From assembly GCA_013180625.2 (NCBI GenBank), contig SNVD02005014.1:144376-208375 (forward strand): DNA of 64,000 nt, written 5' to 3'. This document shows positions 35,360-46,149 of the stretch, in pieces; positions within the stretch are counted from its first letter, which is position 1, and each line of letters begins with the position of its first letter. The position numbers and the translations under genes are program-made. The notes under the pieces were generated by a model, which was given only the letters and a program-made list of their open reading frames with translations, was not told the DNA's origin and searched no databases. Origin of the DNA: Boswellia sacra. Lineage: Eukaryota; Streptophyta; Magnoliopsida; Sapindales; Burseraceae.

Positions 35360-37172
35360 TGTTAGCCCTAAGGCTACATGATAATTTTGATGATAACAAT
35401 ACACATTGATTAATTGAGATTTACTAACTTCTTTATTTATGTGCAAGAGTAAGATCATTGAAATAATTGTAAAATCAAGAAGAGGCTTATTAAAAATGAA
35501 GTGTTGAAGCTAAGGAGAAGACTACATGTTAAAGGCACCAAAGTTTAAGAACAAGGTTTGATTCAAGAAATGTGACACATGAGCAATGTTCAATCAATTG
35601 GTCATATATTTCTCTACAGATGTCCAAATGATGTGATTCTTGAGCCTCTGGAAATCTTACTCAATTTATAAAATTTCATATGTTTTAAAGAAATTTAAAT
35701 TTCAAGTGTAAGGTTGTCCAAATCATCATGCAAATTGAAAGACAAATGAAAGCAGCTGACATGAGCACCGAATACTCTTTTGGACATATCTTGAGCTAGA
35801 AAAATCAAATGACTTGATTCTTGTGTCATTGGAAAGAGGACATAATGAGGCACATTTCATATGTTTTGAAGAAATTCAAATTTCAAATGGAAGGCCGACA
35901 TAATTTACATGCAATTCGGTGGACTGACACAGAGAAGAAAAATCAACTCACATGAGCACCGAATGGTGTTTTGGCCATATCTTAAGATAGAGATATCCAA
36001 ATTCTTTGAATCTTAATGTTTTGGAAAGCTTATTCAAATATGAAGATCTTTTATGTTTTGAAGAAATTCAAATTTCAAACGGAAGGCTGACAGAATTATC
36101 ATTCAATTTGGTGGACTGACACAAGAAAGAAAAATCAAGTCACATGAGCACCGAATGGTGTTTTGGCCATATCTTGAGCTACAGATATCCAAATGACTTG
36201 ATTCTTGATGCGTTGGAAAGCTTATTCAAATGTGCAGATCTTTTATGTTTTACAGATTTTCAAATTTTAAACGGAACATTGACAAAAATGGCAGACAAGA
36301 TTACGGTTTTTATGGTGGGCAGAAAATTTGGAGATGGTGTCTTCACTTGATTAAGTTCATCTCAATTGCCTATAAAAGGAGCCATTCTCCCATGCATTCA
36401 AGTAGTGCAAGAGAAGCATTTTATCAAGCAAAAAGCAAGAGAAATATCAAGTCTAGAGAGCTTTTATATTATTTACTACTCTTTGAAGAGAGTTATACAT
36501 TTATTGTAAAAATTATCTTTGTTCTTGTATTGTGGTGAGAGTGAGATATTATTGTAAAGGATAAGAGTTATCCTTGAAAGAACTCTTGTTGTGTGTTAGC
36601 AAGAGTTGAAGGAAGTTGCCTTGGTGAGGTTGTTCATCAAGAAGAACTCTTGGTGTGGTGTTATCAAGAGTTGAGGAAAGTTGCCTTGGTGAGGTTGTTC
36701 ATCAAGAAGACTCTTGGTGTGGTGTTATCAAGGGTTGAAGGAAGTTACCTTGGGGAGGTTGTTCATCAAGAAGAACTCTTGGTGTGGTGTTTTAAACGAG
36801 TTGGAACGAAAAAGGGGGGGGTCCTTTGGTGGGTTTGTTCATCAAGCAAGTTTAAAGATTTTCTACAACTTAGTGCAAAGCTTAGCTTGTGGAGCTAGGA
36901 GTCCGTGGACGTAGCCAAGGTTTGCCAAATCACGTAAATTGAGTTGCACTCTCTCTATCCCTTTCCTCTTTACATTTACTTACACTTGTGATTGTTCATC
37001 ATTATTATTCTTTTGATTGCATCTTTGATAAATTCTAATTTCATCTTCTTCACCTTTATTCTCAAAAAAAGAGTGAACTAATTTTTGATCTTTCAAGAAA
37101 AGTTTCTAGAATACTTTTGATAAATAAAAAACCCATTCACCCCCCTCTTGGGTTGCCAGACCTGGGTCAACA
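35360..37172 (+). repeat. 5' LTR of copia element 2
   Basis: 1813 bp. About four diverged copies of a roughly 185-bp unit (35570-36330) share ACATGAGCACCGAATG, TTTTGGCCATATCTTGAGCTA and TTTTGAAGAAATTCAAATTT. A TATA box (TATAAAAG) is at 36371-36378. Downstream is an array of a 65-bp unit (about 36576-36800) with three copies plus a broken one. Confidence 0.85.
36576..36860 (+). repeat. 65-bp tandem array in the 5' LTR of copia element 2
   Basis: The unit contains GGTGTGGTGTTATCAAG, GTTGAAGGAAGTTGCC and GGTGAGGTTGTTCATCAAG. Three recognisable copies and a degenerate fourth (with an A/G-rich run at about 36811-36822) lie downstream of the TATA box. Confidence 0.85.
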
Positions 37173-37174
37173 AG

Positions 37175-37186
37175 TGGTATCAGAGC
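37175..37186 (+). promoter_or_regulatory. Primer-binding site of copia element 2
   Basis: TGGTATCAGAGC, the initiator tRNA-Met site, two bases after the LTR end. Confidence 0.9.
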
Positions 37187-37269
37187 AAGGTTGCTCTATT
37201 TTTTTAAATCTTAATCGATTTTTGAGCTATGGCAATTTAATTCACTTCATATAGTTTGCAGGGTTTTCT

Positions 37270-40250
37270 ATCTCTAGACCTCCATTTTTTAATGAAGTGA
37301 TTACTCTTATTGGAAAACTAGAATGAGTATTTTCTTGAAATCTTTTGATTATGATTTGTGGTCTATTGTTTTGGAAGGACCTTTTGTTCCTACCAAAATT
37401 GAAAACGGGGAATGCATGCTTAAAGAACCTAATGAGTTTAGTGAAGATGATAAAAAGAAATTGAGTTTGAATGCTAAGCTATGAATGTGTTATATTATGC
37501 TCTAGATAGAAATGAGTTTAATAGAATATCTACTTGTTCTACGGCACAAGAAATATGGCACACACTTGAAGTAACTCATGAAGGAACTGGTCAAGTTAAA
37601 GAATCCAAAATTAGTATGCTAGTTCATAGTTATGAGCTTTTTAAGATGAAACCGGATCAATCAATTTTTGAAATGTTTACTAGATTTATGGATATTGTCA
37701 ATGGCTTGAAATCTCTTGGTAAATTTTATTCTAATGTTGAAATGGTGAGAAAGATCTTAGGTGTCTACCAAAATCTTGGGGACAGCCAAAGGTTACGGCA
37801 ATTCAAGAAGCAAAGGCCCTACACCAACTACCTTAGAAGAACTTATGGGTTCTCTCATGACTCATGAAATCATCTTGAAGGAGAATGAAGAAGAAGATTG
37901 CAAAGTGACAAACATTTGCTTCATGGCTTTAAGTGAAGATGAGGTAAGTACTTTAAACTATGATCCTAAACTTTCATATGATGAATTACTTGAAGCATTC
38001 CAAAATTTACATGTGCAAGTTGATAAGAAAAATTCAAAAATCAATGCTTTCAAAAAAAAGTCAAAAATCATGTTATCTCAATTAGAAGAGTTGGTAGAAA
38101 TAAATGAAGCTTTAGAAAATGAAAATGAAATTTTAAAGCAAAAAGATTTTGAAAGTTTGGAAAGTCAAATACATTTATTAAAAACTGAAATGACATTTTA
38201 CAACAAAAGGATTTTGATAAATTGGAGAAAGAAAATGTTATTTTGAAAAAGGAAAATAATGACTTGAGAAATATTGTTGATAGTTTTACAAAAAGTACAA
38301 AAAATTTGAACTCTATGTTACAAAACCAAAGGTGCGTTTTTGATAAAAGAGGCTTAGGATATAAAACTCATAAAAATCAAAAGTATTTTAAGAATTATTT
38401 TGCTCATGCATCTTTTTAGAATAATCCTAATCATTCATGTACTTATTGTGGAAGAAAAGGACACAAAGTATATTCTTGCTATATTAAAAGAAATTCTAAT
38501 TTGAAACAAATATGGGTTCCAAAAAATACCATAACTAACCCCCAAGGACCCAAGAACATTTGGGTACCAAAAAGTCGCTCTTTGAATATTGATTGTAGAA
38601 ACAAAGGAGTGGCAAACACAAGTGGTACTTAGATAGTGGATGCTCAAGGCATATGACCGGATATGCCTCCAAGTTCTCAAGATTAATCATGAAGAAAGGA
38701 GGATATGTGACCTTCGGTGATAATGCCAAAAGAAGGGTAATCGGACATGGTGATATTGGTAACCCTTCTTCACCTTTTATTAAAGATGTTTTGCTTGTTC
38801 ATGGTTTAAAACATGATTTGATTAGCATTAGTCAATTGTGTGATAAGGGATATTTTGTTACTTTTGAGCCTAATAGATGTGTGATTAAGGATGTTAGTAA
38901 CAATAAGACGTTATTTGTTGGTAATAGATGTGGTAATATTTATACAATTGATATTGATGTTAATGATCATGTAGAAAATTGTTTCATTGTTAATCATGAT
39001 GCTTGGTTATGGCATAGAAGATGAGGTCATGCTAGCATGGACACAATTTCAAAAATTTCTAAAAATGATTTAGTTGATGGTCTTCCAAAAATAAAATTTG
39101 AAAAGGATAAGATTTGTGATGCTCGTCAATTTGGAAAACAAGTGAGAACTTCTTTTAAACAAATGAAATTTATTTCAACAAATAAACCTCTACAACTACT
39201 TCATTTGGATTTATTTGGACCATCAAGAACTCAAAGCCTTGGTGGAAAGTATTATTTTTTTGTTATTGTGGATGATTATTCAAGATTCACTTGGGTATTA
39301 TTCTTGAATACTAAAAATGAGGCCATACAAGCTTTTTCAAAATTTGCAAAAAAAGTCTAAATCAAAAAGGGTATTCTATTGTGTCCATTAGGAGTGATCA
39401 TGGTGGTGAAGTAGACAATGTTGCATTTGAAAATCTTTGTGATGAAAATGGTTTTGAACAAAATTTTTCTGCACCTAGAACTCCACAACAAAATAGTGTT
39501 GTTGAGGAAAAATAGGACTATCAAAGAGCCATGTTACTTGAAAATAATTTGCCAAAATATGTTTGGACCGAAGCCGTTAATACCGCATGCTTTATAATCA
39601 ATAGAGTCCATATTAGAGCTTTAATAAAGAAAACTCCTTATGAACTTTAGAAATGAAGAAAACCCAACATTGGATTTTTTAAAGTTTTTGGATGTAAGTG
39701 TTTTATTTTAAACACCAAGGATAACCTTGGAAAATTTGATGCAAAAGCCGATGTTGGAATTTTGTTGGCTACTCCAACCATAGTAAAGCATATAGAGTTT
39801 TTAACAAAAAGACTCTTACTATTGAAGAATCTATGCGTGTTGAATTTGATGAAACTAATGTTATTTCTTCAAAGAATTTAGATGATGATATTGTTGAGGT
39901 AGAAAGGCAAAACAAGGAATCAAGGCTTGATGAAAAGAGCCAAGATGAATTACAACTTCAACAAGAAAAGCTTGAGGAAGTAAATGATTCTTCCCAAGAA
40001 TTATCAAAGGAATGAAGGTATGCAAAAGCTCACCCTAAAGATCTCATTATTGGTGAACCATCACAAGGTATGAAAACTAGATCTTCTTTTAAGAACTTTT
40101 GTAATCATTTTGCTTTTGTCTCTCAATTTGAACCAAAATCTTTTAAAGAAGCTGAAAATGACGAAAGTTTGATTTTGGCTATGCAAGAAGAATTGAACTA
40201 ATTCGAGAGAAATCAAGTTTGGGAATTAGTCCCTAGACCTAAATATGACT
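37270..40250 (+). pseudogene. gag-protease-integrase remnant of copia element 2; RT and RNase H deleted
   Basis: Gag starts near 37270 (RPPFFNE, then after a frameshift SYWKTRMSIFLKSFDYDLW) and continues through ALDRNEFNRISTCSTAQEIW, a Glu/Lys-rich coiled-coil stretch (37960-38320) and a CCHC knuckle CTYCGRKGHKVYSC at about 38440. The protease has WYLDSGCSRHMTG at about 38622. Integrase shows the zinc site (WLWHRR, stop, GHASM; CDARQFGK), LHLDLFGPSRT, IVDDYSRFTWVLF and IRSDHGGE, with several frameshifts and stops after 39360. The polyprotein reaches NQVWELVPRPKYD at about 40205-40250, the start of the RT region, then jumps to sequence before the polypurine tract. Confidence 0.85.
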
Positions 40251-40565
40251 AAACCCCTTAGTCAAGATATATTTTGCATAATAAGAAGAGAAGTAGTTAT
40301 GTTGGATATGTCTTAATTTTTCTTTTATATGATAATCTTTAAATGGTAGCATATGTTAAGGGGGAGAATATATTTAGGGGGAGTAATTAATTTGACTATA
40401 TCTTTTTGATGATAACAGAAGAGGGAGAAATTGATGGTTTGGATGGTTTTCTTATATTCATAACAATTGCTTTCTTTTTGCTTATTGTTGATTTTATTTT
40501 CATTCTTGATTATAGATTATATTTTAAAGTAATCAATGGTTTGTCATCATCAAAAAGGGGGAGAT
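40251..40565 (+). other. Region between pol remnant and 3' LTR of copia element 2
   Basis: It contains two purine runs (TTAAGGGGGAGAATAT near 40359 and TTTAGGGGGAGTAAT near 40374) besides the terminal tract at 40552-40565. A 72-codon hydrophobic frame (40406-40624) spans into the LTR; I see no domain in it. Confidence 0.5.
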
Positions 40566-42493
40566 TGTTAGCCCTAAGGCTACATGATAATTTTGATGAT
40601 AACAATACACTTGATTCATTGTGATTTACTAACATGTTTATTTATGTGCAAGAGTAAGATCATTGAAATAATTGTAAAATCAAAAAGAGGCTTATTAAAA
40701 TGAAGTGTTGAAGCTAAGGAGAAGACTACATGTAAAGGCACCAAAGTTTAAGAACAAGGTTTGACTCAAGGAATGTGACACATGAGCAATGTTCAATCAA
40801 TTAGTCATATATATCTTACAAAATTCCAAATGACGGCTGATTCTTGTCCTTTGGAAAGCTTACTCAATTTATAACATTTCATATAGTTTAAAGAAATTCA
40901 AATTTAAGTGACAGGTTGTCCAAATCATATGCAATTGAAAGACAAAAGAAGCAGTGACATGAGTACCGAATAATCCTTTAGACTATCTTGAGCTAGAAAA
41001 ATCAAAATGACTTGATTCTTGTGGCATTAGAAAGATGACTTAATGGGGAACATTTCATATGTTTTGAAGAAATTCAAATTCAAATGGAAGGCCGACATAA
41101 TTGACATGCAATTCGGTGGACTGACACAGAGAAGAAAAATCAACTCACATGAGCACCGAATGGTTTTTTGGCCATATCTTAAGATAGAGATATCCAAATT
41201 CTTTGATTCTTAATGTTTTGAAAAGCTTATTCAAATATGAAGATCTTTTATGTTTTTAAGAAATTCAAATTTCAAATGTAAGGCTGACAGAATTATCATT
41301 CAAATCAGTGGACTGACGTACAAGAAAGACAATCAAGTCACATGAGCACCGAATGGTTTTTTTGGCCATATCTTGAGCTACAGATATCCAAATGACTTGA
41401 TTCTTAATGCGTTGGAAAGCTTATTCAAATTTGCAAAGCATTTATGTTTTGCAGATTTTCAAATTTCAAATGGAACATTTACAAAAATGGAAGACAAGAT
41501 TACGGTTTTTATGGTGGGCAGAAAATTTGGAGTGGTGTCTTCACTTGATTAAGTTCATCTCATTTGCCTATAAAAGGAGCCATTCTCCCATGCATTCAAG
41601 GAGTGCAAGAGAAGCATATATCAAGCAAAAAACAAGAGAAATATCAAGTCTAGAGAGCTTTTATATTCTTTATCTACTCTTTGAAGAGAGTTATACTTTT
41701 GTTGTAAAAATTATCCTTGTTCTTGTATTGTGGTGAGAGTGAGATATTCTTGTAAAGGATAATAGTTATCCTTGAGAGAACTCTTGTTGTGGTGTTATCA
41801 AGAGTTGAAGGAAGTTGCCTTGGTGAGGTTGTTCATCAAGAAGAACTCTTGGTGTGGTGTTATCAAGGGTTGAAGGAAGTTGCCTTGGTGAGGTTGTTCA
41901 TCAAGAAGAACTCTTGGTGTGGTGTTATCAAGAGTTGAAGGAAGTTGCCTTGGTGAGGTTGTTCATCAAGAAGAACTCTTGGTGTGGTGTTATCAAGGGT
42001 TGAAGGAAGTTGCCTTGGTGAGGTTGTTCATCAAGAAGAACTCTTGGTGTGGTGTTATCAAGGGTTGAAGGAAGTTGCCTTGGTGAGGTTGTTCATCAAG
42101 AAGAACTCTTGGTGTGGTGTTATCAAGAGTTGGAAGAAAAAGTCTTGGTGAGGTTGTTCATCAAGCAAGTTGTAAAGATTTCTACAACTTAGTGGAAAGC
42201 TTAGCTCGTGGAGCTAGGAGCCCGTGGACGTAGGCAAGGTTTGCCGAACCACGTAAATTGAGTTTGCACTCTCTCTATCCCTTTCCTCTTTACATTTACT
42301 TGCACTTGTGATTGTTCATCATTATTATTCTTTTGATTGCATCTTTGATAAATTCTAATTTCATCTTCTTCACCTTTATTTTCAAAGAAAGAGTGAACTA
42401 ATTTTGATCTTTCAAGAAAAATTTTCTAAATCCGTTTTGATAAATAAAAACCCAATTCACCCCCCCTCTTGGGTTGCCATACCTGGGTCAACA
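40566..42493 (+). repeat. 3' LTR of copia element 2
   Basis: 1928 bp. It matches the 5' LTR but carries two more copies of the 65-bp unit, which accounts for most of its extra length. The two LTRs also differ by many scattered substitutions and short indels, so the element is much older than copia element 1. Confidence 0.86.
41771..42165 (+). repeat. 65-bp tandem array in the 3' LTR of copia element 2
   Basis: Five nearly identical copies of the 65-bp unit and a degenerate sixth. The copies alternate between ATCAAGAG and ATCAAGGG variants. Confidence 0.88.
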
Positions 42494-42627
42494 GTTGTGG
42501 TCTGTTAATTTATTCTTAGTTCAATCGAAGACCTAGTTCAACATTTTGTTTTGCCCTCGGGTTTCGCTTCTTCTCTGCTTCCTGTCTCTCCACTCCGCCC
42601 AAAAGCATCGCTCGTTCATCTCCCGCC

Positions 42628-43018
42628 ATGCCATATTCCGCCGTCCGAATCGCCATCGTCGGAGACGTCATGAGTTTCTCTCTATTTGGTTTCAGAATTC
42701 TCGTCTACTTCTGTAATTTATGTATGACATTTTCTTTTTTAATTTTTGTGTAGAGCATGACGACTGGGATTTACAAGAAAACACCAAAGCTCTTCGATCA
42801 CTTCAGGTGCTGTCTCTCTCTTCTTAAAATAACAGTAATGCAGATTTTATTTTTCTATAATGATTATTGGAAAATTATGTGCTTGTAATTGTCATATTAC
42901 TAATTTTGAATTGAAAAACAATGAGAATTGTATTGGGTGCCATATTTTTCAGTTAAAATTCTTATCTATCTAATGGAGCTTGTTTGAAATGCAGCCAGAC
43001 TTGGTGCTATTTACAGGC
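42628..43018 (+). pseudogene. 5' fragment of a metallophosphoesterase-like gene
   Basis: Three short exon-like pieces read MPYSAVRIAIVGDV (42628-42669), HDDWDLQENTKALRSLQ (42756-42806) and PDLVLFTG (42995-43018), as in the N-terminus of plant calcineurin-like metallophosphoesterases (metal-binding GDVHDDW; LFTGD). The first donor site reads ATGAGT where GTGAGT is expected, so splicing of intron 1 would fail. The GDFGN-type continuation and the rest of the enzyme are absent. A pyrimidine-rich 5' UTR-like stretch precedes the ATG. Introns are present, so this derives from genomic DNA. The region 43020-43300 shows nothing I can assign beyond a short GC-rich piece near 43220-43290. Confidence 0.6.
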
Positions 43019-43308
43019 AGGTTCTCTTCCCCATTTCTGTTTTAATCTACAACTCAAGGACTAAGCAATTACTTATTATGAGGGTTTCGAAAGATTTCTT
43101 AAAAATTCTGATTTACATATTTAAGATTTTACATGTCATGTGGAAGCTTTTGTTGACTTAGCATGGATTTTCTATTTTGATATATTCTTCAAGAGACTAA
43201 TTTTGACTCATTGCCACCAGTGTAAGACGCCACTGTCGAAGGTGGCGCGTGAGAAGGTATCTAGACTGCTCTCATTGACTGATTTCAGGTGCATGCAAAG
43301 GAGGAGTG

Positions 43309-44286
43309 ATGGGTCAGGTAATGAGTTGCAGAAAAGGCCATGAACATCCACTGTTCAATGCTGTGGAGAATGGGGGCCTGCAGATGATTGAGGATATGGT
43401 GGAAACGGACCCAAGCGTCTTGCAGATGAACACTATACATGGAAGGCAATATGCATTCCATTTGGCAGCAGCTTATGGCCAGATCGAGGTCCTTTCTATG
43501 CCTTTGGACCAATTTTTTTTTTAATATACCAGTCCAGATGTCTTGAATCGCCATAAACAGACCCCATTCATGGTGGCTGTAATGCATGGAAAGACATCTT
43601 GGGTGAAAAAGCTGATTGAAAGTGGGGCATTTATTCTGAAATTTGATTCTTTTCACAGAAGAACTTGACTACATTATGCTGCCTACAATGGCCATTCAGA
43701 TTGCCTACAAGCCTCTTGTCTGGCCCTTGCAATTAAGGTTCATGACTGATCTAAATCCAGAGACGAAAGCACTGCTAGAAAAGGCCTTAATGGAGAAAAA
43801 TGAGGAGAGGGACAAAGCCATTTTGAGTGAGTCAACCTGCTTACTTCCTTCACCTTCACCTTCTGATGTTGAGAAAGAGGACAAAACCTCTGAGGCCAGT
43901 GATGTTGAGTTATGCTGCATATGCTTTGACCATCTATGTTCAATTAAGGTAAAACCATGTGGCCATCAAATGTGCACTCTCATTGCATGCTAGCCATGTG
44001 CTGCCACAAGAAACCTAACCTCACAACTGCTTTTCCTGAGGCCCTCACTTGCCCCTTTTGCAGATGCAGCATTGCCAACCTAGTTGCAGCCAAGATGATC
44101 AACGATTCTACAGAACTAGATATTAGTCTCTCAAAACCAAGGACATCAAAGAAGTCCAAGAATTCCAGTGAAGGCAATAGCAGCTTCAAAGGTTTATCAG
44201 CCATGGGATCATTTGTAAAAATTGGTGGCCGAAATTCTGGAAAGATTGTAGCTGAATGCAATAAAGCGGCTAGACAAGGTGGCTAA
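43309..44286 (+). pseudogene. XBAT31-like ankyrin-repeat RING E3 ligase pseudogene
   Basis: XBAT31-type proteins are plant E3 ubiquitin ligases with N-terminal ankyrin repeats and a C-terminal RING finger. Here the start MGQVMSCRKGHEHPLFNAV, ankyrin-like segments (QYAFHLAAAYGQIEVLSM; SPDVLNRHKQTPFMVAVMHGK; LHYAAYNGHSDCLQA) and the distal part (PLVWPLQLRFMTDLNPETK; ELCCICFDHLCSIKVKPCG; TCPFCRCSIANLVAAKM) can be followed across several frames. At least one stop and two frameshifts interrupt it, one of them inside the RING (near 43975). A deletion fuses the ankyrin block near 43700 directly to the pre-RING segment, removing the middle repeats. Exons appear joined without introns, so it may be a processed copy, though no poly(A) tail was seen. 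Confidence 0.8.
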
Positions 44287-44790
44287 CCTTATATGATTCA
44301 TGCCTCGTAACTGTATTTTGTTCATTAAAATAATTTAACTTTGTATTTACTGTTGTCTGTCTGGTGGTCATTTTGTGATTGGATTTTGTACCTTGAACCA
44401 AATAGATAAAGCATTGAACAACTATAGGGTGCAAGTTCCTTCAGTGGCTCAATGGATATGGAAAAGGCAACTACCTAGTGATCGTTTAACTACTGCTTGT
44501 GAGTTGTGAGTGTTTAAAAATTGGAGTTGGTACTTCCTAACCATCTTCCTCTTACACCTACCAAATTCAAGTATGTCTATCTGTTGCTTATATATTGAAT
44601 AGCTTTTAAAATCTCTGTCCTGCACATTGTTAAAACTATATTTAAGTTTCCATTTGGATAATATTTTTTCCTTGTCCTTATTATATTTGTAATGCAGGAG
44701 TTACCTACCATGTAAACAGTCCATTTTTCCATTATTTTCTAAATTGATGCAATTAATGTCTTTCAGTTTGTCTGTTGAATGAGCTAAACA
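44287..44790. other. Spacer between XBAT pseudogene and CACTA remnant
   Basis: A 3' UTR-like AT-rich sequence following the pseudogene, then no recognisable coding sequence. Confidence 0.4.
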
Positions 44791-44961
44791 ATATCTTCTA
44801 TTATCACCATTCAAGAAACCTTAAGGAAAGCATGAGAGACTTTGGGACAGATAATTAATATAGCTGAAGTGGAGGAGAGAAAGAAAAACATGTTAAGTGG
44901 AGGAAGAAGTAAAACCCAATTTACTTTGGAGTGCTATGTTTAGGAAGAAGGAAATATTTCA

Positions 44962-45183
44962 CATAATGATAGTGAAACAAGCAAGGAAGACCTTACAAAC
45001 TTAATTAAAGATGCTGAAACTCCTTTGTGACTTGGTTGTACAAAGTATTCAAAAATGTCAGATACTATTGCATTATTCAAGCTCAAAGTTACACATGCAC
45101 TATCTAATGCTTGTTTTGATGAATTGCTTCAACTTATCCATGATATGTTACCGGATGAAAATAAACTTCTGATATCATTAGTA
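44962..45183 (+). pseudogene. CACTA transposase (TNP2-like) N-terminal fragment
   Basis: The translation reads EDLTNLIKDAETPL, a stop, LGCTKYSKMS, then IALFKLKVTHALSNACFDELLQLIHDMLPDEN, as in the conserved N-terminal segment of plant CACTA TNP2 transposases. After about 45183 homology ends in AT-rich sequence. The catalytic region is missing. Confidence 0.7.
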
Positions 45184-45833
45184 TTTATTCGTCTCGTTCG
45201 TATTTATTTTTCTCTTTTTTTTGTTGAGTTAGCTAACTGATTTGACTTGTTTTTTGTCACTATAAATGTTATTTTAAGGTTTTTTTTAATTGATGAAGAA
45301 GATGAATAGTGCGGAGGTAAGTACCGATTCATTAGTGTTTTTTTTTTTCAATATTTACTTTGATTATTATTAACAATTGAACTTATATACTTAATTTTAT
45401 TTGTAGCCCTCAAGGAAACCTAAAAAAAGATTGCGAAAGGAACATCATGCAGTCATGGAAGTTGCTGCTGAAGAAAGAAATGAAGGAATTAGGATAGAGG
45501 AACATGATTTCTAATGGTTGTTTCATTTGTGGTACTTTAAACACTCAAATCATCTAGTACTTGTTATTTTCTTATTGTTCATGTATGTTACTTATTTTCA
45601 ATTCCAATGCTTCTTACTGGTTGTATAGATACAAGTATTTAAACTTTTACTATTGTAATGATATTCATTTCAATTTAAATATGCAATTTGATATTATATA
45701 TAATTGTTAACTTGAATGTAATCATTTCTATTATGATGTATACAGTTATAAAATATTACAAGCATCACAAATTATCCAAAAATTTATAAAAATATATATG
45801 CATTTATTTTTAAAATATATATTATACCTACGG

Positions 45834-46149
45834 CAACGTGCAATGCATGTTGTCAAAAAATTGTGAATGCAGATACGGCAATGTGCAATGCACGTTGCTA
45901 TTTGAGATACAACAACATGCATTGCACGTTGCTATTTGAGATACAGCAACGTGCATCGTATGTTGCTAAAAGTTTATAATTGCTGGGTATTTAACAACGT
46001 GCGATGCACGTTGCGAAATCTCAAATAGCAACGTGCAAAACGGCCTACGACAACGTGCAATGCACGTTGCGAAATGTTCTGGACTTTTCGCAACAGGCAG
46101 AACAGCAACATGCACCTGCACGTTGCCGTAGGTCCTTTTTCTACTAGTG
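45834..46149. repeat. CACTA subterminal repeats and right terminus
   Basis: At least eight copies of a roughly 21-bp palindromic motif with arms GCAACGTGCA and TGCACGTTGC, some degenerate, often separated by AAATCTCAAATAG-type spacers. The array ends with GTAGGTCCTTTTTCTACTAGTG. These repeats are likely transposase-binding sites by analogy with En/Spm. Confidence 0.85.

Larger units (their letters stand above)
35360..42493 (+). mobile_element. Decayed Ty1/copia element 2 with very long LTRs (SIRE/Maximus-like)
   Basis: LTRs of 1813 bp (35360-37172) and 1928 bp (40566-42493) start TGTTAGCC and end GGGTCAACA. The primer site TGGTATCAGAGC is at 37175-37186, and a polypurine tract AAAAAGGGGGAGAT precedes the 3' LTR. 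Gag, protease and integrase are full of frameshifts and stops, and RT and RNase H are deleted. No target duplication exists: the left flank is unit C (GGATG), the right flank GTTGT is unrelated. LTR length and gag type suggest the SIRE/Maximus lineage (inferred). Confidence 0.88.
44800..46149 (+). mobile_element. 3' part of a CACTA (En/Spm) transposon
   Basis: The right terminus is the complement of CACTAGTAGAAAAAGG (ending at 46149), the hallmark of CACTA elements. It is preceded by about 300 bp of subterminal palindromic repeats (45834-46130). A piece of TNP2-type transposase lies at about 44960-45180. I find no matching CACTA start to the left within the window, so the 5' end is lost or was displaced by the rearrangement at copia element 2. 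A basic exon-like piece (PSRKPKKRLRKEHHAVM, from 45403) may belong to the second CACTA gene. Confidence 0.75.

Noticed and set aside
40406..40624. Hydrophobic 72-codon frame before the 3' LTR of copia element 2, possible envelope-like ORF
   Set aside because: Too short, runs into the LTR, and shows no signal peptide plus domain arrangement; hydrophobicity follows from T-rich sequence.
45834..46130. CRISPR-like regularly spaced repeats
   Set aside because: The repeats are palindromic, irregularly spaced, and end in a CACTA terminus; this is plant nuclear DNA.
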